Source: Paramacrobiotus metropolitanus (taxonomy: Eukaryota; Tardigrada; Eutardigrada; Parachela; Macrobiotidae). Taken from it: a DNA stretch of 64,000 bases. Both the position numbers and the translations under genes were made by a program. The notes beneath the pieces were generated by a model. The model did no database searches. It worked only from the letters and a program-made list of their open reading frames with translations, and was not told where the DNA came from. The stretch lies in assembly GCF_019649055.1 (NCBI RefSeq), contig NW_026570442.1, forward strand, positions 1-64,000, read 5' to 3'. Below are positions 23,476 through 31,779 of this stretch, one piece after another (within the stretch, counting starts at the first letter, position 1; the number at the start of each line of letters is the position of its first letter).

Positions 23476-24497
23476 TACCCGTACCTTTCACTCTTTTTAT
23501 CCTTCCATACTTTAGCTGTCTTTATTCCCAGTGCCTCTGGTACTGGGGTAGGCTTTGCCCACTCCATGCCAGGCACGAGCAAGTGTTTCGCTGCGATTGC
23601 CGCTTCTTTCTGTATGGTCGCTATCTCGTCGAGCGTTGGTGACCTTTTGTCCTTGGTAGCAGATCGTGATTCGAAAGGATTCGAGGTACGCTCTGGTACT
23701 GGTGACCTTTGAATTTCTTTTCCCAGTGCCTCAGGTACTGGGATAACTTTTTCTTTATTTCCCTTTTCATTCACCGTAGCAAGGCGTGGTTCGAAAAAGG
23801 TCGTACTGGCGTTTTTCGGATCCGGCTCTGGTACTAAGTTTTCAGTTCGTGTCGCCGGTGACCTTTCATCTTTCTCTCCCAGTGCCTCTGGTACTGGGAT
23901 AACTTTTTGGACATTTCCGTTTTCATTTTTCGTTTCCAGTGCCTCTGGTACTGGGATAATTTCTTCCTGCTGTGCTTTTGTCACGTTCTGCTGCACTTTT
24001 GTTACTCCCGGTGCCTCTGGTACTGGGATGGCCTTTTCTCTTCCCTTTTGTGTCAGCAGTGTCCGATTGAATGTGTTCTCAATTTCCTGCTGAATCGCTT
24101 TCAGCTGCTCGAATGTCGACGATTCTTTTTGCACCATCTTTTTCTGTTCCTTTCCCGGCGCCTCTGGTACTGGGATTAGCGTTTTATTAGCCGTTTGAGC
24201 ACTTCCCGTCTGTTTAACAAGTTCGGTGACCTTTCCGACTTGAACTTTGGCAACTGGTTTCGGGTCATCTTCTTTCTCTTCTTCGCCTTCGTTATCCATC
24301 AGTACGAACTTCTTCTCTAAGAAGTCGAATCCGCGTAGCACTTGTACGTCGTCACACTTCGGTCGGACGTAAAAGGAATGTTCACTAGTATTTTTTCTTA
24401 AGATCACTGGTGCTACACAGTAATGTGTCACCAGAAATCCTGACGTCCCACTAATTCCATTTATCTTCACAAGTCTGTCTGGTGGCAATGGGAGCAT
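23472..24497 (-). CDS. retroelement protease C-terminal part plus PVPEALG repeat linker
   Basis: The N-terminus continues the aspartic protease of the preceding segment (VLRGFDFLEKKFV resembles the closing alpha-helix motif of Gypsy proteases). Then come about seven repeats of the consensus IPVPEA(L/P)G spaced 30-60 residues apart, separated by charged linkers often containing ERSP. I know no function for these repeats. Confidence 0.6.
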   Translation of the reverse strand: MLPLPPDRLVKINGISGTSGFLVTHYCVAPVILRKNTSEHSFYVRPKCDDVQVLRGFDFLEKKFVLMDNEGEEEKEDDPKPVAKVQVGKVTELVKQTGSAQTANKTLIPVPEAPGKEQKKMVQKESSTFEQLKAIQQEIENTFNRTLLTQKGREKAIPVPEAPGVTKVQQNVTKAQQEEIIPVPEALETKNENGNVQKVIPVPEALGEKDERSPATRTENLVPEPDPKNASTTFFEPRLATVNEKGNKEKVIPVPEALGKEIQRSPVPERTSNPFESRSATKDKRSPTLDEIATIQKEAAIAAKHLLVPGMEWAKPTPVPEALGIKTAKVWKDKKSERYGY

Positions 24498-24913
24498 GTG
24501 AAGTCCATTCCTCTAGCAAAACGGTTTGCTGATCAGCGACGTCTCAGCGCCGGTGTCCAGCATTGCGTTGACCTTTATGTCTCCCATCTTCACTTCATGA
24601 GTGTACGCTTTAATTCTCTTGGGCAATTTTCCGTTTTGAATCTTCAAGGTGTGAATCTTACATTTCACGGGGATGAGCGATACTGGTCCCGGATCCGTAT
24701 GGGAAGCACTTGTCCTTTTGCTGGAGCGCTATGACCTTTCAGTATTTCGCTCAACTTATCAATCCTGTGTGGCACGTCAGTTCGGACATCGTAAAATTTC
24801 TGTGGCTTTTTCTTGCCCGTTTGCTTCTCTACAGTCGTTTTATCACTGGTGACCTTTTTATCATTCTGCACTTGCTCATTTGCTTTTGTGCTGGTCATGT
24901 GACCTTTAGTCAC
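24498..24913 (-). pseudogene. retroelement aspartic protease core and upstream linker
   Basis: On the minus strand the segment holds the retroviral-type protease signature MLDTGAETSLIS (catalytic Asp in DTGA) with flanking strands (IKAYTHEVKMGDIKVNA). It is interrupted by a TAG next to the signature and by a frame change to the Lys/Thr-rich linker frame at 24665-24913. Retroelement proteases cut Gag-Pol into mature proteins. Confidence 0.7.
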
Positions 24914-25031
24914 TTCAGTTATCGCCTGATACAGCGCTTCTTCTTTTCATCTTTCCTTTTATCTCGCAACTTCTCAATGACTTCACTTGTTATCTGGTCA
25001 GCTCTCTTCAGTTCATCTGCTTCACTATCTT

Positions 25032-26048
25032 TCATCTCGTCTGGTGACCTTTCATATGTAACCATATTGTATCCCTTTTGGGTCTCCATTCGATCACCTT
25101 TGCTGAAACTTCATTGTTCGTTTTCGTCGGATCAATTTGCGAAGACATTCCGTCTGTTCGGGCTGGTGACTTGTCGTTGGCATCCTTTTGTAATGCTTGC
25201 GATAAGTCCCGTGACCTTTCAACTGCACTACTCTGTTGCGTTTGCGCCATCTCATTTGACCGTCCTTTTTGTTCATTTTGCGGTAAGTCCTGTGACCTTT
25301 CGTTGCGCTTCATGACGAATCCGCCATTTGTCAGCTTTTGTATGGGAACTTTTTCTCCGTAATTTAACGGTTTATCTTTCGGTGGTGCATTTCGGGGATC
25401 CGCCATGGTAGCGAGTGCCTTTTTATACTCGTCTTCGTTGAATACTGGAACTGAGTTCGGTGACCTTTGAACTTCTTTCCCGGTAACCAATTCTTCTAAT
25501 CGTTTCCTGTCGTGTTGCGTTCGCAATTCTCGCATGTCCCAGTAATCCTCTTGTGACATTCCCGCTTTCTGTTTCGCTTTTGGCGTTACGGGTATCCACA
25601 TTCCGTGATTCCCTTTCGGTCTGTAGGCCACTTTTTGCCACATTTCCTTCTGTTGCAGCGTTACTGCATCCACGAGTGAGTCATCAGAGTTCTGTTGTGC
25701 CAGTTCGCTATTCTTTTGCTGCGCTGTTTGCAGTGTCAAGTCTGTTTTTTGACCTTTTAACACGGCGCTTTCACCGTGACCTTTAGCGTTCGCACTTGCT
25801 CCTTTACCTTTAACTTGGACTTTTGCCACGGAAGGTGACCTTTCATCTTTACTGTTACCAGTGATATTCTGCTCCATCCATTTTTGCCTTATCAACTTCT
25901 CGTCTTCGTCCTCCGAACAATTCCAGAACATTGGCTTTATCTCTCCGTAACAGTCGCAACGTGACTCATTCGCTTTGTCGTTTTCTGCCAAGTATTTTCG
26001 GAATTTCGCATGTTGCCCGTTTTCTTCGTGTGCAGTGTCGTTCTGCAA
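25032..26048 (-). CDS. retroelement linker ORF, Lys/Gln-rich
   Basis: 338 open codons of hydrophilic sequence with motifs KGHGES, ERSP and AKVQVKGKG, which come from the AAAGGTCAC nucleotide motif read in different frames. It contains a possible folded stretch around QKEMWQKVAYRPKGNHGMWI. Function unknown. Confidence 0.45.
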   Translation of the reverse strand: MQNDTAHEENGQHAKFRKYLAENDKANESRCDCYGEIKPMFWNCSEDEDEKLIRQKWMEQNITGNSKDERSPSVAKVQVKGKGASANAKGHGESAVLKGQKTDLTLQTAQQKNSELAQQNSDDSLVDAVTLQQKEMWQKVAYRPKGNHGMWIPVTPKAKQKAGMSQEDYWDMRELRTQHDRKRLEELVTGKEVQRSPNSVPVFNEDEYKKALATMADPRNAPPKDKPLNYGEKVPIQKLTNGGFVMKRNERSQDLPQNEQKGRSNEMAQTQQSSAVERSRDLSQALQKDANDKSPARTDGMSSQIDPTKTNNEVSAKVIEWRPKRDTIWLHMKGHQTR

Positions 26049-26102
26049 TTTCTTTTGATTCAGCAGCGCTTGTTGAATCTTTACATTTCGTTGTGCGCGT
26101 CG

Positions 26103-26543
26103 TTACGCTAGCACTTCTTCGCTGCAGTACGGTGACCTTTCATTTGGCTGCACTTTTTGCAGTGTCGCGCTACCGCCACGACAATTTTCACTCGCAGTAC
26201 CATTCTGCGGTGACCTTTGGTCCCGTTGCGCGCTTCCACTCGCAGTACCATTCTGCGGTGACCTTTTATTTACTTGAGCATTTCCACTCGCAGTACTACT
26301 CTGCGGTAACCTTTGAAGTTGCTGCTGTGACGGTATCCTTATAACCGCTCCATTTTCTTTTTGCACCGACGGCATCCATATAGCCGTTTCTTTTTGCTTA
26401 TATGACGCCATCCATCTAGCCGTTTCCAGTGGTCGCGGCATCCATATAGCCGGTCCACTTCCTTTTTGCGCTGACGGCATCCTTATAGCCGTCGCAGTGA
26501 TCACGTTCACTGCAGTATCGTTCTGCAGTGGTGACCTTTCCAT
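26103..26543 (-). CDS. retroelement repeat ORF (AIWMPS and QNGTASG repeats)
   Basis: Two kinds of internal repeat are visible: (A)xIWMPS-QK-x(3-4)-A at about 60-nt spacing, and (K/R/Q)RSPQNGTASG(N/S)AQ at about 45-nt spacing. They look like short tandem expansions within a disordered linker. No domain is recognised. Confidence 0.45.
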   Translation of the reverse strand: MERSPLQNDTAVNVITATAIRMPSAQKGSGPAIWMPRPLETARWMASYKQKETAIWMPSVQKENGAVIRIPSQQQLQRLPQSSTASGNAQVNKRSPQNGTASGSAQRDQRSPQNGTASENCRGGSATLQKVQPNERSPYCSEEVLA

Positions 26544-26599
26544 TCCCCTTTTATCCGGTGGTTTAGGGTCGGGGCGATCAGTAGGCTCACCGGCGCCTA

Positions 26600-27328
26600 C
26601 TAATCTTGCCCGTTTCCCTGAACCGGCGCACCACCTTGTTGCGCACCTTGCAGATTTCCTTGTTGTTGTCCGATATCGTTTGCCGGGTTAGGGTTCTGTC
26701 CTCCGCCGTTATCGTACTGGCCACCACCCTGTTGGTAGTTTCCTTGGCCGCCTCCATTTCCGCCACCTCGGTTGTTTCCGCGGCCGAAGCCTCTGCCCCT
26801 TCCTCTGAAGCCGCCGCGGCCAAAGCCACCACGGCCGTAGCCGCCATTCTGGCCACCGCCATTTCCATTTCCGTAATTCCCGTTTCCACCGCCTTGTTGG
26901 TTTTGGAAGTTTGCTTTAACCTGGTACCATTGCGCAATCAGGTCGTATCCGTTCGCCACCGCTTGGCGCCAACCACCGAGGTTGCGCAACCGTTGCCATT
27001 CTTGGAAGGCAAACAGGTTCGGGTTCTGGTCCGGAGGTGTGTTGGCGAACTTGCATCCTTGCGTCTGGTGGTTTCCGTACATGCAGTGCTGACACATCTG
27101 CACACCGTTTGCCACCCATCCGTCAATCAACTGAAACCTGAATTCCGTTCGTGACCCTTGTTGCTGCTGGTAATTGTTCTTGATTTCCTCTATTCTGCTG
27201 GAAGTAGCCTTGACCTTGACCTTGACCTTGATTCTGGAAGTTTCCTTGACCTCCATTCCAGTTTCCATTTCCGTATCCATTTCCGCCAAAATTTCCATTC
27301 GGTATTCCTTGTTGCGGTACCCCAGCAT
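26600..27328 (-). CDS. retroelement nucleocapsid-like CCHC knuckle and RGG tail
   Basis: Contains CQHCMYGNHQTQGC, an exact C-x2-C-x4-H-x4-C zinc knuckle, followed by a Gly/Arg/Asn/Gln-rich region with RGG repeats (GRGGFGRGGFRGRGRGFGRG). Both are RNA-binding features and fit the nucleocapsid part of Gag. It overlaps the end of the capsid frame in another frame. Confidence 0.65.
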   Translation of the reverse strand: MLGYRNKEYRMEILAEMDTEMETGMEVKETSRIKVKVKVKATSSRIEEIKNNYQQQQGSRTEFRFQLIDGWVANGVQMCQHCMYGNHQTQGCKFANTPPDQNPNLFAFQEWQRLRNLGGWRQAVANGYDLIAQWYQVKANFQNQQGGGNGNYGNGNGGGQNGGYGRGGFGRGGFRGRGRGFGRGNNRGGGNGGGQGNYQQGGGQYDNGGGQNPNPANDIGQQQGNLQGAQQGGAPVQGNGQD

Positions 27329-29099
27329 TCAAGGGGGCCACATTCTCTGGTACCGGTGAGATCATCTGTTGGGATATTGGTCTCACTTGAGCCGCCGCCT
27401 GTATCGCCGCTACCATTGCGTACGTTATCGGTTGCCCCGTCTGGGTGTCGCTAAAGGTCACCTTTTCTGTGACCTCTCTGACCGGGGTCTCCACGCGGTA
27501 TTCGATTGGCTGCTGGACTGGTGCAGCTGCGCTCCTTTGTTGCGGTACCGATTCAACTTGACCTGTACGGATGGTGACGTAATCTTGGTTACGTTGACCT
27601 TTTGGCGCTTTATACTTTTCTTCTCCCGTTGCCCAATGTCTGAAGAAGTCCTTTACATTAGTTGGCGTTTTGCACTTTTGTATACGCAATGCTTTGTAGA
27701 GTTCATTGTCCCCTCTGCATCCTTCAATTAAGAAGCCAACTGCTTGCTTCTCAGTGATGATTCTCTTTGCTTTGAATCGCATCATCGCCTGGTAATACTG
27801 GTCAAGCGATTGCTTTCCGAGTTCGAATTTTCTTGCATATGACTCGCGTAAGCCTAAGACTTCTTCGTCTCGGTCGCCATATTCATTTCTGAATTTATCC
27901 ATCCATTCAGTTATTGAATATTCGATCCCGTCTTCTGCTGCGATGTCCTTTTCCCCTTCATACCAAGTTTTGGCAGGACCTTTCACCGCACTAGCTATCT
28001 CGATCATAATTTGATCGTCTGTGAGCTGGTAAGTTCTTTGGGTTTCTTTTACCAGTCGTGTCCAGCCACTTACAGTGTCACGACTACCGTCAAAGGTCAT
28101 CAGAGGCTTTTTCCGAGCCATGGAATTAAGTGCTTTTGCTAATGCGAAACCCCCTCTCGGATCCTCGTCTTCTTCGCTGCTTTTATCATCGTTTAGGTTT
28201 TGCTTCGCCTTTGTGTAGCGGGATTTCCTTGGACGCTCTTGCCGGCTAGAGGGTTTGTCTCGTCGCCCTTCGTCAATGAATACGTTCGTTTCAATATGTG
28301 GGGGAAACTGGGAAGGATCGCCTCGACTCATATGCGGGTAACCTTCCGACAGCTGCACTTTGTCCTCATTAACCTTTTCGCCGTTTCTCTCCGTTTTGAC
28401 GCTTCCTTTGCCGGTACCAGTTCGTAGCGGCATTTCAAAGTGGAAGCTTTTACCCGTGCCCGTTTCATGTGCCTTACTGTAACTGGGCGGCGGCGATTCC
28501 ACTGTTGCTGTCTTAACTCCGTATTGCAAGAGCTGTTCATCCTTGTGCTTATTGGACGTACTGAGAGCCTTATTCTCGTCCTCGATGCGTCTGATTTTCA
28601 ACTGAAGTTCCTCCTTCTCGGTTTTCAAGTTCTGATTTTCTTGATTGACCTTTAACATGTGCTGGTGAAGTTGGAAGGTCTTTTCCTGAATTGTCTTCTC
28701 CGTATCATTTTCCACTTTTTTGATGTGTTCCACTAACTGGGTCACTTTTCTTTCCAATTTCATGTATTCCTCAGCTGCTGCTTTCAGCTGGTTTTTTGTC
28801 CGGGTGACCTCACCTTCTCCTGTCATTACCGTTTGAGTCATATCAATCAGCTCTGTGTTAAGTTTGCTGATCTCTTGTGTCTTCTGGTGGACTGTTTGTT
28901 GCCACTCTTTGTCATTCCGTTCGAGCGTCGTGACCAATACGTCTAAGCGGAGTGCTTCTCGCTCCCAACTTAAGCCTTGTTCGGCTAACGTCTTGGCGGT
29001 TTCTTTCAGTTCTTTGTTCTCTTCAGTGACCTTTCTGTTATCTTCTTTCAACGTTTTGTTTTCTTCCATCACCTGTTTTATTTCGCTGCTCAACCGCAC
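27123..29099 (-). CDS. retroelement Gag: coiled coil plus capsid domain
   Basis: 658 codons. Residues 1-210 are a predicted long coiled coil rich in Glu, Lys and Leu. Residues about 330-510 match the retrotransposon Gag capsid pattern (MTFDGSRDTVSGWTRLVKET, WYEGEKDIA, WMDKFRNEYGD, YYQAMMRFKAKRI, GFLIEGCRGDNELYKALR). The C-terminus is Gly/Gln-rich. The first codon is GTG and the coiled coil continues from the upstream ORF, so a frame break at about 29095 rather than a true start is likely. An N-terminal coiled coil of this size is unusual for Gag. Confidence 0.7.
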   Translation of the reverse strand: MRLSSEIKQVMEENKTLKEDNRKVTEENKELKETAKTLAEQGLSWEREALRLDVLVTTLERNDKEWQQTVHQKTQEISKLNTELIDMTQTVMTGEGEVTRTKNQLKAAAEEYMKLERKVTQLVEHIKKVENDTEKTIQEKTFQLHQHMLKVNQENQNLKTEKEELQLKIRRIEDENKALSTSNKHKDEQLLQYGVKTATVESPPPSYSKAHETGTGKSFHFEMPLRTGTGKGSVKTERNGEKVNEDKVQLSEGYPHMSRGDPSQFPPHIETNVFIDEGRRDKPSSRQERPRKSRYTKAKQNLNDDKSSEEDEDPRGGFALAKALNSMARKKPLMTFDGSRDTVSGWTRLVKETQRTYQLTDDQIMIEIASAVKGPAKTWYEGEKDIAAEDGIEYSITEWMDKFRNEYGDRDEEVLGLRESYARKFELGKQSLDQYYQAMMRFKAKRIITEKQAVGFLIEGCRGDNELYKALRIQKCKTPTNVKDFFRHWATGEEKYKAPKGQRNQDYVTIRTGQVESVPQQRSAAAPVQQPIEYRVETPVREVTEKVTFSDTQTGQPITYAMVAAIQAAAQVRPISQQMISPVPENVAPLNAGVPQQGIPNGNFGGNGYGNGNWNGGQGNFQNQGQGQGQGYFQQNRGNQEQLPAATRVTNGIQVSVD

Positions 29100-29794
29100 G
29101 CCTTCGTGGCTGTAAGATCTCGGAAGTCTTTAGCAGCCCGGACGGCTGCGTCAGCTCTTTTCTGGTGATCCTGTGATTCCTTCTGGAGGGCCCCAATATT
29201 TTCGTCTCGCATCTTGAGGTCATTCCTGAGCTTAAACACCTCAGTGGTGTTTGTCAACAGTCGCTGAGTGGCTTCGGCGACTTTGGTCGCGTATTCGTCT
29301 CTCTTAGCTTCAGCTTCGGTGACCTTTTGTTGCAGTGAATCGCATTCATCTTTCAAATCGGCTAAGTGCCGTGACCTTTCGGCTGATTCTTCTGACATGC
29401 TCTCGTTAAGGTCATTCACTGCAAGATGACCTTCCATTTCTCTGTCATCTGCCATCTTCAAGTATTCTTCCGCGAGTTCTCTTTGACGTTCATACTTGAT
29501 TTTCCATTCGTCTGCCGTGCTCTCCAGGTCAACTTGTTGTTGTTCCAATTCATATATTCGGGCTTCAAGCGACGATAATTTGTCTCGGTTTTCTTTTGTT
29601 CGTTTCAGTGCCTGACTTTCCTTGGCCTCAAGTTCGCTTTCCAATTCTCTCACACGAGTCATCAAAGTCGTTGTGGGGCTGTTCGGTGATGGTGGTCGAA
29701 CGTTGATGACCTTCCCTGTCCTTGTCCGTTCGATAAGGTGCTCTGGTATGTCCTTGAATGGTGTCATACCCTCGGCGCGGTCAGCTTGTCTCAT
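29090..29794 (-). CDS. retroelement Gag N-terminal coiled coil
   Basis: Begins with a real ATG (29794) and is almost entirely heptad-like from about residue 45 (TRVRELESELEAKESQALKR and on). It joins in function to the coiled coil of the next ORF by a frame change at about 29095. Together the two give a coiled coil of more than 350 residues before the capsid domain. Confidence 0.55.
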   Translation of the reverse strand: MRQADRAEGMTPFKDIPEHLIERTRTGKVINVRPPSPNSPTTTLMTRVRELESELEAKESQALKRTKENRDKLSSLEARIYELEQQQVDLESTADEWKIKYERQRELAEEYLKMADDREMEGHLAVNDLNESMSEESAERSRHLADLKDECDSLQQKVTEAEAKRDEYATKVAEATQRLLTNTTEVFKLRNDLKMRDENIGALQKESQDHQKRADAAVRAAKDFRDLTATKACG

Positions 29795-29877
29795 CGCGGT
29801 TTGAAGGACGTGTTCATCGTTGTCTCGTCATCCGTGAAATACGATACATTTGATTCATCTGAGACCATTGGAGTTGC

Positions 29878-30387
29878 CTAAAGGTCATCCCCTGCTGTCT
29901 TATCGTTCAATGAAAGGTCATCCAATCCCAGTTCAACCAGTTCCTCTTCGGTGATCTTTGTCTTTTCAACTTCCATCTGAGCCAGGTTCGCATTTTTAAC
30001 CTGCTCATCGATTCCGACAGTGGTAGGATCCAACTGTGATGCTCCGACTGCTTCCGCTCCTTTTTTTGTGGATTTTTCTTCCCCAGTGACCTTTGTCTGG
30101 TTCATCGGTTTACCTCCCGCCGCAAACGCGGGGGTTTGCTTTCCGTCACCGCTGGAGCTCACTTCGTTCTGTATAGCTCCGAGCGCCACTTGGTATGTGC
30201 TGTCACTGCCTTTGCTGTCCTTTCTTGCAAAGGTCACAGCCGCTCGGGTCCGTCTATCATGTCCGACTGGACGCGCGAGCGACTTGTATTCCTTCTTATA
30301 AGGATCAACTGCGCCTTGCTGTGATCCTCGGGAGCTCCTGCTTCCCTGGCTGCTGTGTGATGTCGGTTCCTCATTGTCTTTATCCAT
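29878..30387 (-). CDS. retroelement 5-prime ORF, disordered
   Basis: Starts at ATG 30387 and is the first ORF after the primer site and leader. 169 codons, Ser/Gly/Lys/Glu-rich, no domain. The stop TAG overlaps an AAAGGTCA motif at 29880. It is probably the N-terminal part of Gag. Confidence 0.5.
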   Translation of the reverse strand: MDKDNEEPTSHSSQGSRSSRGSQQGAVDPYKKEYKSLARPVGHDRRTRAAVTFARKDSKGSDSTYQVALGAIQNEVSSSGDGKQTPAFAAGGKPMNQTKVTGEEKSTKKGAEAVGASQLDPTTVGIDEQVKNANLAQMEVEKTKITEEELVELGLDDLSLNDKTAGDDL

Positions 30388-31029
30388 GATGATCGGATAA
30401 CTTAGACGCTCCCGTCAATTGTTCTCACACACACGTTATTGTATGGTTTATTCAATTGTCCTAAAGGTCACTTTCGTTCTGTGAAATTTTTCCAAGTCCC
30501 TGTTCGCCGTCCGTTCCACGGGGGAATGATCCAAATGATCCAATTCTTCTCCACAATCCGCTCCCGCGTTGCCACTATTCCGTAGCGGTTGTGCCGCACG
30601 CTTTTGGTCTACTACTGTGCCGGCTGACTGCCGTAGCAACAGTAGTGGTGCTCTACAACCAGTTTGGTGGAGACTGATCTACTTGTTCCGTGCGCCCCTT
30701 TCGGCGCTTCGTCGCTTGTGGCCCACGTCTTAGGATTCGCTGAATCCTTGCCGAGTAGCAATGACACCAGTGTAGGTCTTCGCTGAAGACTCTACACCGA
30801 GGAACACTGCCGTCTGAACTCTTGCACTCTTGCTCAGTCCTTGCAACAGCACAGGTCTTCGCTGAAGACTCTGTACCGAATACCAGGCTGGAATCCGATG
30901 AGGAACTTGCACCGCTTGTGGTGTTGCGCTTTGCTGTTGGACAGACCTGTGCCTTACTGGCCACGGATATCACGTCAAGTAACAGGCCAAATATGCCTGA
31001 CACAAATCAAATCAAATCAAATCAGAGAA

Positions 31030-31050
31030 CCGCTGTCGGCTCTGCTACCA
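31030..31050 (-). promoter_or_regulatory. primer-binding site candidate (initiator tRNA-Met)
   Basis: On the minus strand the site reads TGGTAGCAGAG. This equals the complement of the 3-prime end of eukaryotic initiator tRNA-Met over 11 bases, then diverges. It sits where a primer site should be, between the LTR candidate and Gag. Confidence 0.5.
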
Positions 31051-31055
31051 TCTAA

Positions 31056-31613
31056 TGCTAGATCCAGAATGGATCCAGGGACAGAGACCTAAACGGGATA
31101 GATCCTGTGGAGTGAGCAATGCGATCTGGATTGCGAACTAAGCGAAAACACTAGACGTCGCACCGCTAATTGCTGACTTTTAATAATCTTGAAAGTCTGC
31201 ACAACAGAAAATCAACACTGATCGGCGCAGCTCGATCGTCAATCGTAGAGCCAATTCAACACTGTGCAGCACGTGCTATGCCGCGCCCACTAACAAAACT
31301 CAAGCCAATCAGAAGCGAGACACAACACAGACACGTAATCCATGGCGTAGCGCCTAGCGCCACAGGCGTGAACGCTAGTGATCCCTCGCCTCACACACCC
31401 TTTGAAAAAAATTTTAATCAAACCAGGAAAGCAGTACAGCAAGTTCCGCAAAACGTTCTATTCATTGCAGCTGCCATTGTCTGTTCCTCTTGTTCCTGTA
31501 ACAAATGAGCATTGTCCATTTGTGACAAGCGGCAGATTTGCGGCAGGCCAGATACTGTGACCAGCAAACCTGTGCAGTGATGATCAATGCAAAAAATGCA
31601 CACACAGGTCACA
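31056..31613 (-). repeat. candidate 5-prime LTR of the minus-strand element
   Basis: Bounded by TGTGACCTGTG at 31613 and TCTAGCA at 31056, so TG...CA, with a 5-nt gap to the primer site. No second LTR exists in the window to confirm the limits. Confidence 0.4.
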
Positions 31614-31779
31614 GTATTCAGAGTAACTTTTTAAGTCAAAAAGCTTGCAAAAATATTGAAAGTGCACTAAACACTTTTATTATCGGTTTGTTTTAGTATT
31701 AGCTGGCAGCAGAATCTAGATTTTTTTATTATATTACATATCACCGTGTAGGCGCTTGGCGAGCAATTGCTTAATTAAA

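Larger units (their letters stand above)
18957..31613 (-). mobile_element. long degraded Gypsy-type LTR retrotransposon, 3-prime truncated
   Basis: On the minus strand the order is LTR candidate (31613-31056), initiator-Met-like primer site (31050), Gag with long coiled coil, capsid, CCHC knuckle and RGG tail, a very long repeat-rich linker, aspartic protease, reverse transcriptase, RNase H and the integrase zinc-binding region. The integrase catalytic core and 3-prime LTR are missing at the 18957 end. Many frame breaks separate the ORFs listed below, so this copy is dead. Distinctive: about 55 AAGGTCA motifs spread through it in every codon frame, and a region of nearly 6 kb between capsid and RT. 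Confidence 0.85.

Noticed and set aside
26606-27154. Plus-strand Ala/Val/Ser-rich ORF
   Set aside because: Antisense of the RGG/Gly-rich nucleocapsid tail.
18957-31613. AAGGTCA copies explained by a repeated peptide
   Set aside because: Copies are read in all three frames and on both strands, so no single peptide accounts for them.
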